Shown here: piece by piece, positions 36,502-47,752 of the stretch | How the letters are laid out: each line of letters starts with the position of its first letter | Position numbering within the stretch: the stretch's first letter is position 1 | Origin: Bilabrum cf. latius | Lineage: Eukaryota; Bigyra: Bicosoecida; Bigyra; Bicosoecida | Direction of reading: 5' to 3' | Length of the DNA: 64,000 nt | NCBI GenBank assembly: GCA_965178125.1 | Contig: OZ237755.1 | Coordinates: forward strand, 806,001-870,000 | Notes under the pieces: generated by a model | Databases searched by the model: none | Seen by the model: the letters and a program-made list of their open reading frames with translations, nothing else | Told to the model about the DNA's origin: nothing | Translations under genes and position numbers: made by a program

Positions 36502-36608
36502 TTGTCAGTGCGAGCTGCACCATGGGCTGTACTCAAATGAGTGATGTGAGCATGCTTGGACCACGAGATAAGTACCACACACATGCAGTGTCAATCCACG
36601 TTAAGCAA

Positions 36609-39600
36609 TCACTCTAGCATCGGGGCACCCCCGCCAAGCGCAACGTTCCCGGCGCCATCCCTACCAGAGTCATACAATTCAGCAGATCCCCCCTGCTCCT
36701 GACCTACCCTTGCTCGACCCATCCGTGATCCGGCACTCGGCCCTCCGGCATGGGCTGACGCGGCCCCGCTACTTCCGCCACCGCCGACGTCTGCTGGCAT
36801 CATTGCATTATATGGAATGACAGCAGTGTAGTTGCATGCAGAGCCGCCGTAACGCGAGAACATGTTCCTGCAGTGATCGTAGAAGCGGGCCCGAAGCTCC
36901 AGTGCGAGTTCCTGGGTCAGGTCAGCATCGCCAGGCCTCACTGCTGCTCTCGAAGAAGACGAACTGCTGCTGCTGCTACTGTTGCTTGCACCGGATGATC
37001 CGCTGCCACCGCTGCCCGGAGCCAACTGTGCCTCCCGAAGCAACTCGCGTCGCCATGCATCCTCGCTGGAGGAATGCATCGCTGTTCGCTGCAAGAAAGC
37101 GAGGTTTATGGAGGCCATGTGGAAGCAAGCAGGCAATTGCCTCGGCACAGGTGTGAACGCGTCCACTCCTTCGTCTGCTTTAGAGGAAATCCACGCCCTC
37201 TCTGCCTCACGCTGCAAGCGGCCGACTTCCCGCATAGCTACAGTTGGTACGCCTGCGACGGTCTGCCTGCTGAACTCATCGGTCGCAGCATTTACTGCAG
37301 CATCACTGTCCAGCACCGCTAGCGTAGCCAGGCTCTGTGTCGCTGACCGAAAGCCGTGAACCTGAACTCCGCGATGGTCTGGACCCCGCTGCGGTGCCAC
37401 CGACACATCCTGATCCAAAAGCTGTGCCAAAGCCGTCCTCGCCCTGAGCGCGTCTACTCCCATCCTCCGGCTCGGCGATGTCAACCCCCCCTGTCCGCCC
37501 GCATGCCCACCAGCACCGCCCGCATGCCCACCAGCACCGCCCGCATGCCCACCAGCACCGCCCGCATGCCCACCAGCACCGCCCGCATGCCCACCAGCGA
37601 CGGCAGCCGGACCGCCAGCACCTCCAGCAACACCGAGGGCCGCCCTGTGGCTGTATGCCTCTGGGTACTTGTAACCCTTGGTTAATCCGATGCTTCGCCC
37701 CAGCCTCATCCAGAAGGCCACAGCCTCCGGGAAGTATTCTCTAACCTCCTCCCGACAGCAGGCCGGCTGAGTACCGAAGCGACCATGGCCGTCTAGTTGG
37801 GCGATGAGAAAGAAAGCAGACCCAGCTGACGTCCAATACTCGACCCCCCTCTCATCACACACACACCCGCACTCACTCAAGTGGGGGTAGGGCCGACCCG
37901 TCATCCAACCCAGCTACTCCAGATACTCGTCGCTTCGCACCTGATAGTCCGAATCCGGACGTCGCACGTCGTGCTCTCTTGAGACAAACATCCTCATGAA
38001 GCTAGAGGGGAAGGGGTCCTGGTCGTGGCGCGACTTCCGCTTCCTCACCTTTTCCGACATCTTCACGCCCATCCGTTTCGCCCTCAGGTGCTGCCCAATC
38101 ATGTAATCGTAGGCATCATCACCGCTGAGGTCTGCAGCGTGCGGTAGGTAATGCACGGCATCCTCCACATGTGTATACCTCTGGGGCAGAGTAGACCACG
38201 CCTGTCGATCCTGTCCACGTGGCCCACGAGCTGCCTCGAGCTGACACATTGCATCAAGGAGCGTCGGACAGAGATAGTGAAAGTCTGTCTCAGGGCGATA
38301 GAGGGGCGACACCTTCGGCACCAGCCTCCTCCAATTCGCAAGGAAGATACCAAGCCTTAACAGCCGGGTCTGCTGCTCGGGATTGCGAAGCTTGAGACAC
38401 AGGAACGGCAGCCACATCTTGAATCCGAATGCCATCTCAATAATTGCACGGATCCGGCTCAGGATGTTGTTGAAGACGAGCCTGTCCTCCGCTCCCTCCA
38501 CTAACTCTCGGCGGTACGGCACGACGAGGTTCCACGTGATGCCGTAGCCGCAGTCCCCCACGATCCGCGCGCCAACTGTGTAGATCTTCGGGAGCTGCCC
38601 GTCCGCACCACTACTGTTGATCGCCCGCATTGTTGCAGATGCTGACTGCAAGGCCTAGTCCCCTTCGCGACTGAGCCCCACGATCACGTCAAGGAACTCC
38701 AAGTGCGGGCCGCAGTTCGCTTGCAGAGTCCCACCTGCCCCCTTGAATCCGAAGTACTCCCCCCTATTCGCGTTCGGCACCTTGAAGACAAATGCCATTC
38801 CGTCCATGGCTGCTACCACCCCCTGCAGCACTGCCTCGAATCGATGGACCCTTGGTACAGACGTGCCCGAAGCAGAGCTGCTGGCGGCATCCTGCCCGCT
38901 TCTTTCCACCGTACCTCGCCTCCTGCTCATTCTCGCCTCCCACCGACAGCCCCCAGATTCTCCGCCTGTGCCCACGTCGCAGTCGCTGTTGCTGTCGCAA
39001 TCACTCGCATCGCTGCTCATGCCTCGGGCACCCCCACTACCTCTCCCCTTGCTGCCCTGCCTCCTGGTCCTCCTCGCCTCCCGCCGCCACCCCGCCCCCG
39101 CCCCTGCCCCTGCCCCTGCCCCTGCCCCTGCCCCTGCCCCTGCGCCCGCAGTCCCACCGGATGCATGCCCTGGCAGCCCACCCGTCGCACCACTGCTGAG
39201 GCCCCCCAACATGTCATGCCCCCCCGACGCCCTCCCCCCAAGCATGTCCCCTCCCACCGGCCCCCAGCCCTCCCCCGCCTCATGACCCCCCTGCTCGACC
39301 AAGATATCGCCGTCGCAGTCGCTGTTGCTGTCGCAATCACTCGCATCGCTGCTCATGCCTCGGGCACCCCCACTACCTCTCCCCTTGCTGCCCTGCCTCC
39401 TGGTCCTCCTCGCCTCCCGCCGCCACCCCGCCCCCGCCCCTACCCCTGCCCCTGCCCCTGCCCCTGCCCCTGCCCCTGCCCCTGCCCCTGCCCCTGCCCC
39501 TGCGCCCGCAGTCCCACCGGATGCATGCCCTGGCAGCCCACCCGTCGCACCACTGCTGAGGCCCCCCAACATGTCATGCCCCCCCGACGCCCTCCCCCCA

Positions 39601-41018
39601 AGCATGTCCCCTCCCACCGGCCCCCAGCCCTCCCCCGCCCCATGACCCCCCTGCTCGACCAAGATATCGCCGTCGCAGTCGCTGTTGCTGTCGCAATCAC
39701 TCGCATCGCTGCTCATGCCTCGGGCACCCCCACTACCTCTCCCCTTGCTGCCCTGCCTCCTGGTCCTCCTCGCCTCCCGCCGCCACCCCGCCCCCGCCCC
39801 CACCCCTGCCCCTGCCCCTGCCCCTGCCCCTGCCCCTGCCCCTGCCCCTGCCCCTGCGCCCGCAGTCCCACCGGATGCATGCCCTGGCAGCCCACCCGTC
39901 GCACCACTGCTGAGGCCCCCCAACATGTCATGCCCCCCCGACGCCCTCCCCCCAAGCATGTCCCCTCCCACCGGCCCCCAGCCCTCCCCCGCCTCATGAC
40001 CCCCCTGCTCGACCAAGATATCGCCGTCGCAGTCGCTGTTGCTGTCGGAAGCCAGCCGGCTCCTGCCCGTTTGTCTTGCGGCGTCATCGCGTACCCAGAG
40101 GTCTAGCCCTCTTCTCACTGATTTGCGTTCAGCGGCATCCAACCTTGCATCGTATGGATCCACATTGCTCTTCGTTGATGCTGCAACGCGCTCTCTTTGC
40201 TAAGCCCTGCGCACAAGCCGCTGCCAAGGCGATCCGCGAACCATTCGACGAAACACGAAATCCATCATGGCTCGCCGCTGGTGCTCCCCAACAGGCCACT
40301 TAATGAGCCGTTCGTACAACTTGCTGTCGGTTATAGCCGCGGAGAACTCCATGGCGTACTGCAGCATCGATGTCTCGCTCACGCCGAAGTCGAACCCGGC
40401 CGCGTCGGCAGAGTATCCTGCGTGTGCAAATCAAGAGGAGACAGGAACCGCGGGGCGACATGTGCAGGAACACACACATTGTAGTACAAGCCTACCTCCT
40501 GAAAGTGATTTCTCACCTCGTCTCAGGTACACGAGAACCGAAAGCAGGCGAGCCCATCTGGGCAGGATTGCCATGCTGCCTCTCCCTTGGTTGTTTGCCG
40601 GCTTCCAAGAAGAACAACAAGCCGAGCTAGTCAAACAGTAATCCAGTAGGACGAACTAGTATGGGCTCAACCCTACCTTCTTTTCAAAGGCTTTCTCTGC
40701 TTGCAGCACTGTGCGTTCGCCGCGAACGCGACGGCGGGCGCGCAGGTGCTGCCACGTCCTGGGCTTGAGCGCCTGCCTCAAAAGGCTAAGTAACGGCCAC
40801 ACAAGAGGAAACGCATGAGCGTGCCACCTGTCCCGGCCTGACGTAGCATCCTCGTGGCTAGTTGCAGACGAATCGCTCAAAGCAGCATCCCCTGCTGCCT
40901 GATGCGAGTCGCGCCGGAGCTCATCTTCAGCCACGCAGCGTAAAACATCTTCAATCACCGTTTTTGCGGCTCGATCCCTCTGTCCCTGTGGTAGGGTTCG
41001 TAGGACTCGGACAAACAT
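36609..41018 (-). CDS. PIF/Harbinger DDE transposase
   Basis: Exon 1 ends at 40517 and exon 2 runs 40417-36609 (intron 100 nt, phases match, joining VYLRR to GYSADAAGFDFGVS). TAG at 40656, 40200, 38655, 37914; TGA 36609. With ATG 41018 it has about 1436 residues, far longer than the usual 350-450. The N-terminal helix-turn-helix block reads GVSETSMLQYAMEF. The catalytic domain has VAAMDGMAFVFKVP (first Asp), EYFGFKGAGGTLQANC, REGD-TAG-ALQSA (conserved hD), VGDCGYGITWNLVVPYR (Asp) and IIEMAFGFKMW (Glu). A long low-complexity insert made of three near-identical blocks separates the two. The C-terminal 430 residues are lineage-specific. Exon 1 may hold a further intron and the true start may be upstream. 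Confidence 0.85.
37487..37620. repeat. 21-bp minisatellite inside the transposase gene
   Basis: The unit cgcatgcccaccagcaccgc plus one base occurs about five times and encodes Gly-Gly-His-Ala-Gly-Gly-Ala in the transposase C-terminal part. The period is a multiple of three, so the frame is kept. Confidence 0.85.
38970..40050. repeat. triplicated about 340-360 bp block with hexanucleotide arrays in the transposase gene
   Basis: Three nearly identical blocks, phased near 38974, 39310 and 39668, each with an Asp/Ser motif (DCDSNSDCDGDILVE), a Gly-rich stretch and an array of cccctg hexamers coding Ala-Gly repeats. The blocks differ mostly in hexamer number. All lengths keep the frame. Confidence 0.9.
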
Positions 41019-41640
41019 CTGTTCGATCCTACGCTTGAAATGAATCGGCAGCCTTCGACTCAACGCACGAACGACGGCCGGAACGGATGCCGAAAAGCCA
41101 CTTCTGCAATGAGGTTATGAACATGTAGGCTATAGGAATCGATAAGAAATGTGGCATGAAGCAGCCTAGTTGGCTGAGCAAATTGCGCTGGACAACGGTC
41201 GCCCCTGTAGTTCACCAAGTAGTTCACCAGACACTCAAGAACCTCTCACTGATTCATCTGTAGTATAATATTGCAATGAATGGTCGGAACAGTCTCTCCA
41301 AGCTTGTCACCAGGCACGATGTGGACGGCTGCCGGATTCTTGCCGATTCGCTCATCCAGCCGTTTGAATTCTGCAAATTCGACCGGGCGGCCTGTCGAAT
41401 TCGTCGATAAACCTGTGATCGGATCGGATCGGATCACCGAATCCGACAGCCCGTCGATTTTGGCACGTCGATTTTGGCAACCCCGGACAAATCTGGGGGT
41501 TCTCTTACAACAGACCTGGAGATTTCTTCAAAAGTGAAGAAAGAGTGAAGAAAAGCCAAAAAATTTCCATAACGTTACTACATAATCTGTATTAATCGTC
41601 ATCTTTTCACAATGCTGGCGCACAACGTGTAGGCCTTAAA

Positions 41641-44600
41641 ATGGAAGCTACGTAGTCTATGCTACCGTCTGCACGTGAAAGTGATGGCGAGAATAGGAGA
41701 AAAGATCAATATCATCCGTTTTTCACCTTGGTTCAGTCTGAATCAAGAGCCAGAATCAAGTCAAAGGGTGGGAGACGCAGACCCCCAGATCTAAAGTCCA
41801 GTCAAGGGCAACCGAAACGCCGTCGAACTTAGACCAGCGTCAGTACAGTGAAGGGGAAAGATCGCGAAAAGTTGATTCGCCAACGTAGGCAAGCGCTGGA
41901 AACCATGAAAAGAAACCTCGTGAAGCATCCACTTGGAAAAACCATGTTCGAGGCGTCCCTACAATCGAGACAGGATGACTTTCTAATGGATTCTAAAGTT
42001 TACTGCATGGGCTGTGGGAAATGTATCACTGCGTTGCGATGGGCAGCTGCAAAGAGTCACCTGGTTAGTACGCACGGTGGAGAACGTGTAGATGCTGGAC
42101 TTGATCCAAGCGTCGTGCACGGTGACATTCTGCTTGCTGAACAGCAGCGTTTTGGTGGGCCACGTGCAATTGCTGAAATAATTGAGGGTACCCGTGTGTC
42201 AGAATCCGCCGCCGGTGCAACGGTGCAGGACAAGCATGAACTACGAAGGACAGGCCGGCTTGCAGTAGCGCTTGCCAAGCAATCTCAGTAGCAAAGAGAA
42301 CCCCAGACAGCGATAGGGCGGTTACTACCCGCCGAACCGTTAGACGCTGAAGCCTTCCGTGCTGTAGGCGCTCGATCCTTGATTTCCATGCTTCGTGGAT
42401 ATGGGATGAGTGTTGACCACATCAAGGTTGTACTCAGTGACAGGTTCAGGTCCATGACCAGGAGATTGAGACCAGCAACAGGATACACTGAGTATCATGT
42501 GAAGCAGGCATGTGATAGCCCCCAAGGCTTAATTGATGCGATTCTGCTTCGCCTGCGAGACATCATTGACATGGAGCGGCAGGCTGGGCGACCAGTTCGC
42601 GCTGGCATTTTGCATGATGAGTCCAAATTCTACGCGGGAAAATTAACATTTGTTATGCTTCGAGGATCATGGTCAATAGACAAAGGTGGGCCATACCTCA
42701 TAGGATACGATGTGACGTCGTAGTCGGTCGATTCGAACTATGTTGCTGACCTGCTCGTGGCTGTGATTTCTCGCTTGTGCAAGATGACTACGCTGTCCCT
42801 CAAGCATATTTGCATGCTTGTATCAGATAATGCTAGTTATGCATAGTTGGGGTCCTCTTTGGTTCAGAAGAAATTCGAAGAGGCATGGGGGCGGCTCGCA
42901 CCAGGTATGCCTCTGGAGTGCAACGGGTTCATGGTTGGACAGTGTCTGTCGCACGGTTTGAACCTCGTTGATTCGGTCATCCTAAAGGCTGAAGTTGGAC
43001 AGACATCGGATGGCAATGCATGCACGCTCAGTGGCCTGGTCAGGGCAATTTCCAATGCGCGATCGAGAAGTACTGATGCAAGTGATGAGCTGGCGGCTGT
43101 TGTGAAGGAGGCCTTCGGCTAGGCTGCGGCAGGAGACGACGAGTTTTCGATTAAGGACGCGAAGGCCATTCTGTACGCCAACGAAACAAGGTGGGAAACC
43201 GGCAGTAGAGCTGTGGTAGCTTTCTGTCATCGTATGATTGGAGCGAAGGTGGTCGCCCTCGCCGAATTGCAGAACTCGAAATCGAACTGGCATGCCCTCG
43301 CACAGCGGATCCTGAGTGAATTACCGGCTGGAGGTGGTAACAGGCTAGATATATCGGTATATTAATGCTGTGTGCAGGACCGTTGCCCCTATTTTGAGAA
43401 TAGTCTCTGCAGCCATCCAGGCATCACAGGCCCAACAGAGCTTCCGATCTCAACACGTGGAAACCATGTTGCACGTTCGGCGCGTGCTATCAACGTTTGT
43501 ACAGAGGAATGGGTATGCCTATGTTGCAAGTAATGGTGTGATGGGCTTTGCAGCTGCTGTTGAGGCCGATGCAGGTGCTGCTGAGGCCGGAGCAGGTGCT
43601 GCTGAGGCCGGGGCAGGTGCTGCTGAGGCCGGGGCAGGTGCTGCTGAGGCCGGGGCAGGTGCTGCTGAGGCCGGGGCAGGTGCTGCCGAGGCCGGGGCAG
43701 GTGCTGCTGAGGCCGGGGCAGGTGCTGCCGAGGCCGAGGCAGGTGCTGCTGAGGCCGGGGCAGGTGCTGCCGAGGCCGGGGCAGGTGCTGCTGAGGCCGG
43801 GGCAGGTGCTGCTGAGGCCGGGGCAGGTGCTGCTGAGGCCGGAGCAGGTGCTGCTGAGGCCGGGGCAGGTGCTGCCGAGGCCGGGGCAGGTGCTGCTGAG
43901 GCCGGGGCAGGTGCTGCTGAGGCCGGGGCAGGTGCTGCTGAGGCCGGGGCAGGTGCTGCTGAGGCCGGGGCAGGTGCTGCTGAGGCTGGTGTCCGCACTG
44001 ATAGCGCTATGGTCGATGACACAGGAACTGCGATAGCGCGTTTAAGTCCAGTGAATACGAGCCTCTGGCATGATGTTGTGGATGCATGCGCTGCAGAGGG
44101 CGGAGGAGCCGGACTGGAACAAGCTCACCGGGAGCTGATATACACCTACCTACATCCTGCTCTCGTGCTTGCGTTTTAGAAGTATGATGAGCGGCTTGGT
44201 AGGATGCACAGCCTATTGGATCTCATCCGGCTGCTTGACCACAGGCAAAGTAAGGCCGTCCGCGAGTCCGTGCTCTCAATGGTCCCGAGGTTGAGCAGGG
44301 TAGTCGGCACGTCGTTTGCTGAGCGGAGATTCGCAGGGTCACTACAGGACTTGGACATGGAATGGATCAAGTTCCTGACGCATGATGTGTCAATAGTTGC
44401 TGCAATTAATGCAGCTTAGGGCATTGACCCGCTTGAATTTTGGATGGGAGCTCCGGGTCACTGCAGACAGATGCAAGCGCTTGCTGCAGAACTTCGAGCC
44501 GCTTGTCTGTCCCAGGCAGGCGTTGAGTCGGTGTTCTCGATTGCAAGCAATTTGTAGAACACTCGTGCTGCATGTGAGCATCCGGACACGTTCGTCTCGA

Positions 44601-44932
44601 GAGTGATTGCTAGCCATGCAAAGTCGTACTTGATGGAGGTGGCGCAGGCATGCACAGTCAAGATGGACGAGATAGACGCCTCTGCGATAGCTGCGTTGGA
44701 TGCCGCTGGCTCTGAAGGCTAGAGCAAGCAAGCACACTCTGGTGCTGGACATAGTGCCGCCGAGTTGCAGTAGAGCAGAGTGGGGCAGTCAAATGTGTTG
44801 CAGCCTGGTTCAAGTGGCAGCGGCAGCAGCAGTGCCAGTAGCGCCGTCAGTAGCAGCGCCAGTATCAGCTCCAGCAGCAGAAGCAGTGCAAGTCTAGGCT
44901 CCCGAAGTTCTGGAGTAGGTCTCTCAACCTAA
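41641..44932 (+). CDS. BED/hAT transposase
   Basis: Two exons, 41641-43336 and 43413-44932 (intron 76 nt, phases match). 1071 residues; eleven TAG (41653, 41830, 42289, 42721, 42844, 43120, 44177, 44417, 44555, 44720, 44771); ends at TAA 44930. A BED-like zinc finger (CMGCGKC, W, then SHLVSTH) lies near residue 125. The catalytic region has the hAT/DUF659 pattern: AGILHDESKFY with the first Asp and CMLVSDNASYA with the second. The C-terminal hAT dimerisation block reads GIDPLEFWMGAPG then AGVESVFSIASNL. Between them sits a Glu-Ala-Gly-Ala repeat. Four of the TAG codons lie in conserved blocks that would be lost if TAG terminated. Confidence 0.85.
43563..43987. repeat. 21-bp minisatellite in the hAT transposase
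   Basis: About 20 copies of a 21-bp unit (gaggccggggcaggtgctgc plus one base) encode Glu-Ala-Gly-Ala-Gly-Ala-Ala. The period keeps the frame; unit variants are mostly silent (gct/gcc). Confidence 0.95.
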
Positions 44933-45132
44933 AAATGGAGCACAATGGCATCAGCAGTCACGCCGTGCTGCCCATAGCGGGGAACTGAGCTATAGGGGCC
45001 TCCAAGTAAGGTGTAGTTTCGAAAACCAGATTTTGTGTAGAAAGACTGAAAACTGATGTATATATACAAGTGAAAATACGTGATCCGATCCTTCTCTGCA
45101 GTGTAGAAATCTCCAGGTCTGCTGGTGTAGAG

Positions 45133-45640
45133 CGGTACGACCAAATGTTAACAGGAGAAATCGTTAACGGTTGCAACCTCTTCGACGTTGCAGTTCGATG
45201 CACCAAATCTTTGAATCCATTGTGCACAGCAAGATGCAGCCTGCAGGTGGTGGTGCACGCTTATTGGATAGCTTACCCAAGTCATTACCTGGATTAGAGG
45301 CATATGTACCCAAGTGGGCACAATAGAACTCAGAGGTGTTGGACGTGGTAGTCCTGTTGCTCAATCTGTCGATGTCGTAAACCGACGGTGGTTTACGGCT
45401 TGCTGTTGCTCTCCTGTGCAAGATATCAGATTCGTTCGCACCTGAACTTGGGACACATGTCATCAAATTAACTGATGAGTAATGTCGCGTAGCGTATTCG
45501 ATCAGCCTTGAACGTGGGAAGTAGCTTGCAGGATGGGTGCTGTCCAGGCTCGGTGTTGACAAGCTGAAAATGTCACGCCGAGCCATGGCCAATGTGCTTC
45601 AGATGTTGCGATTGACTTATTATCACCAACCATACTGAAG
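45133..45640. other. intergenic, nothing recognised
   Basis: AT-richer DNA between the hAT element and the next transposase-like frame. Minus-strand open stretches show no family resemblance. Confidence 0.35.
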
Positions 45641-46735
45641 TAAGCCCGGCTTGAGGTCCCTCCAGGCCTGGTGGGTCGAAAATCGACGTTGCCGCCTTGT
45701 GTTGTGGACAAACTGTTCGATTCGGTAGGAAATTTTGCCGAAGCAGGACATCCGCTCACCATCAAGTAGATCAAAAGTATGGTAAATGCGTTGGTATGTC
45801 GTGCGGCTGAGCTCAACGCGCAGGTGCAGAAGAAGCGAGGCAGGCGGAAGCAGGCGGCAGTGGATGTGATGGTAGTAAAGCTGTCAGATGACTGGGTTCG
45901 CAAGCAGATTGCCTAGCGTGATTAATCTTTACAACGAGCAGGAACGAGCGAGCACGGTGGGGACGTTGTATCTTAGGCGGTTGTGTCCAGATGCTTCGAG
46001 AAGCTGGCAGCGGTCGCTGAGGAGTTCAACATTGTTGGCAAGCACCAGGTGCCGGATGATACCACTGCAGCTGCAGCGAATGCAGAGCACAGTAGTGAGA
46101 GAGCCCTTGCACTGCCAGGACCAGCGACTGAGGCAGCCGTGACATGGGTCGCATCCGGTCGCAAGCGGAAGAGGCGGAGGGGCTAGCGAGGCAAGTCGAA
46201 GATGGTGCCTCTTGCCGAGCAACAAAAGAAGGTTGGCGGGTCATTTACAGCCATCACTTTTGACCAAGCGCAAACACTGTCGATGAAGTAGGTGCAGATC
46301 GACATGATCGACCTAATCGAAGAGAGCGGACTGCTCGAGAGTGCCAGTGGGCAGGGGGCTGACCGGGGCGGGCAGACTCGAGCTTTGAGGCACAGCACTG
46401 CCGCGATGCAAGACCCGGGCGGTTCCATAGCATCTATGGACTATCCAAAGGCAAAACAACTCGGGCGGGCTGAGGCACGAGTAAAATAGCTGGAGGAGCA
46501 GCTCGAGCAAGCGACCACGAAGCGCCGTGTCAAGGCGAAGCTCACCGTACAGCACGTCAACACTGTATCGCGGGCGCAAAACAGCTTGAGCGAACTGCAA
46601 TAGTCGATTACAACAGAGGGTGGGGCCGGTGATCGCAAATTTCAGCAGAAACTGGCTGCATTGTAGGAGCTCCTTGACAAGGCTTGCTCGGCTTGGCAAG
46701 ACCATTTGGAGGTCCTGCGCGAGGTCTCGGGATGA
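45641..46735 (+). pseudogene. transposase-like protein with CENP-B/pogo-type helix-turn-helix and coiled coil
   Basis: The frame from about 45644 reads GRKSTLPPCVVDKLFDS, GHPLTIK-TAG-IKSMVNAL and LSDDWVRKQIA, the layout of the DNA-binding N-terminus of pogo/CENP-B-like transposases. It continues to TGA 46733 with a basic cluster (GRKRKRRRG) and a coiled coil (KQLEEQLEQ-type, TAG at 46487, 46601, 46664 on heptad surface positions). Further TAG at 45767, 45914, 46184, 46289. No DDE domain remains. An in-frame TAA at about 45920 either breaks the gene or lies in a 24-nt GT-AG segment (GTGATTAATC...GAGCAG) whose removal keeps the frame. Confidence 0.5.
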
Positions 46736-47752
46736 CTGAAAGTCCCCACCGAAACATTTGCTTTATTTGGTTATTATCTAGATATTCTGATGATTGCAAG
46801 CTCGAAGCATGACAGCATCCCGATTACTTGGGTAGTTCAATAGTTGCACTTGGGTGCGCCGAGGTCACTCTTTTGGCTTGATCTGAGCTCCAAGCCTGAA
46901 AATCAGCAGGGTATGATGTTGTTAGCTCACACAGTATCATGATTACAAATATACTTTTTGTGTTGAGAGCGTGAACAGCTGAGGAAAGCTGCAATGCATC
47001 GAACCAGAGCTACTGTAAAGCATTTTTCCAAAGGCGTGCTGCCCGAATCGGAGGCAAACAAGGCTGTAAAGCATTCAAGATATCTTGGCTTCTACATTTC
47101 CCCAAAAGAATGTAAAGATACCAATATTTAGAGCTCACGATGCAAAATCTTGTGAGACTGACCGTGATCGGATTAGAGCTTTGCGTGGAAAGTTCTTGAG
47201 ATTCGAAGAAAGGTACAGGATCTGTTCAGAATATGTCCGTTCGCTCTACTGCCAGTGGTGTAGATCTAGAGCCTGTTGCCGAACTTTCTCTCGACTTGAC
47301 AGAACATTCATCCCGGATTCCCTGCCGTTCAGCGAACCAATCGTAGCAGGCGTTGTTTTTGGCTGATTCAGCTCCTCGAGATCTAAATTTTGGTGCTTTT
47401 CTTGCAAACTTTCGATCAGTATATGCTGAGATATGCTAGGTTGAACTTGGGGAGTTTCACTCTTTTTTTTAGCGGCCAGCCGCTTGCAAAACTTTCATAG
47501 GCGCGATACATGCCGACACACAGTGCACCTACAGCCCCAGAAAGTTATGAGGAGAAGCGTGAATATGTTATCTAACTAATCTGTGAAGACGGATGTCCAG
47601 CTTTTTGTAGGCTTTGCTGTAGGTCGGGCAACACAACACATGCATCTGAATTGTCATGCCTCCACCCGACTTTGCAGCTCTAGTGCTGCTGAATCCTAGC
47701 CTAACGCTGTGATCTGAACTATTCAGAGTTTACTTATATACTATAAATATAA
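46736..47752. other. no supported gene
   Basis: One 93-codon frame (47085-47366, plus) with two CxxC-like pairs is the only candidate, and it resembles nothing I know. The rest is AT-rich, with a T-run at 47464-47471. Confidence 0.35.

Larger units (their letters stand above)
33904..41504. mobile_element. complete PIF/Harbinger DNA transposon, 7.6 kb
   Basis: Perfect 24-bp terminal inverted repeats at 33904-33927 (GAGAACCCCCAGATTTG...) and 41481-41504. A 3-bp target duplication TTA flanks it at 33901-33903 and 41505-41507, the signature of PIF/Harbinger (TWA). Copies of the motif AAAATCGAC lie just inside both ends, probably transposase-binding sites. Two divergently placed genes fill the element: a DDE transposase on the minus strand and a second protein on the plus strand. 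Both frames are intact when TAG is read as sense, so the element may be active. Confidence 0.9.
41511..45121. mobile_element. hAT-type DNA transposon with BED zinc finger transposase
   Basis: Terminal inverted repeats CAGACCTGGAGATTTCT at 41511-41527 and its complement at 45105-45121 bound one intact transposase gene. It begins six bases after the right end of the Harbinger element. I could not establish an 8-bp target duplication, so the exact outer ends may be a few bases further out (the related TACACC/TACAAC sequence precedes the motif). Confidence 0.7.

Noticed and set aside
33895-45129. CTGGTGT at 33895-33901 and 45122-45128 as the target duplication of the BED/hAT element
   Set aside because: It leaves unexplained bases between the duplication and the left end, and the right copy looks like an extension of the inverted repeat.
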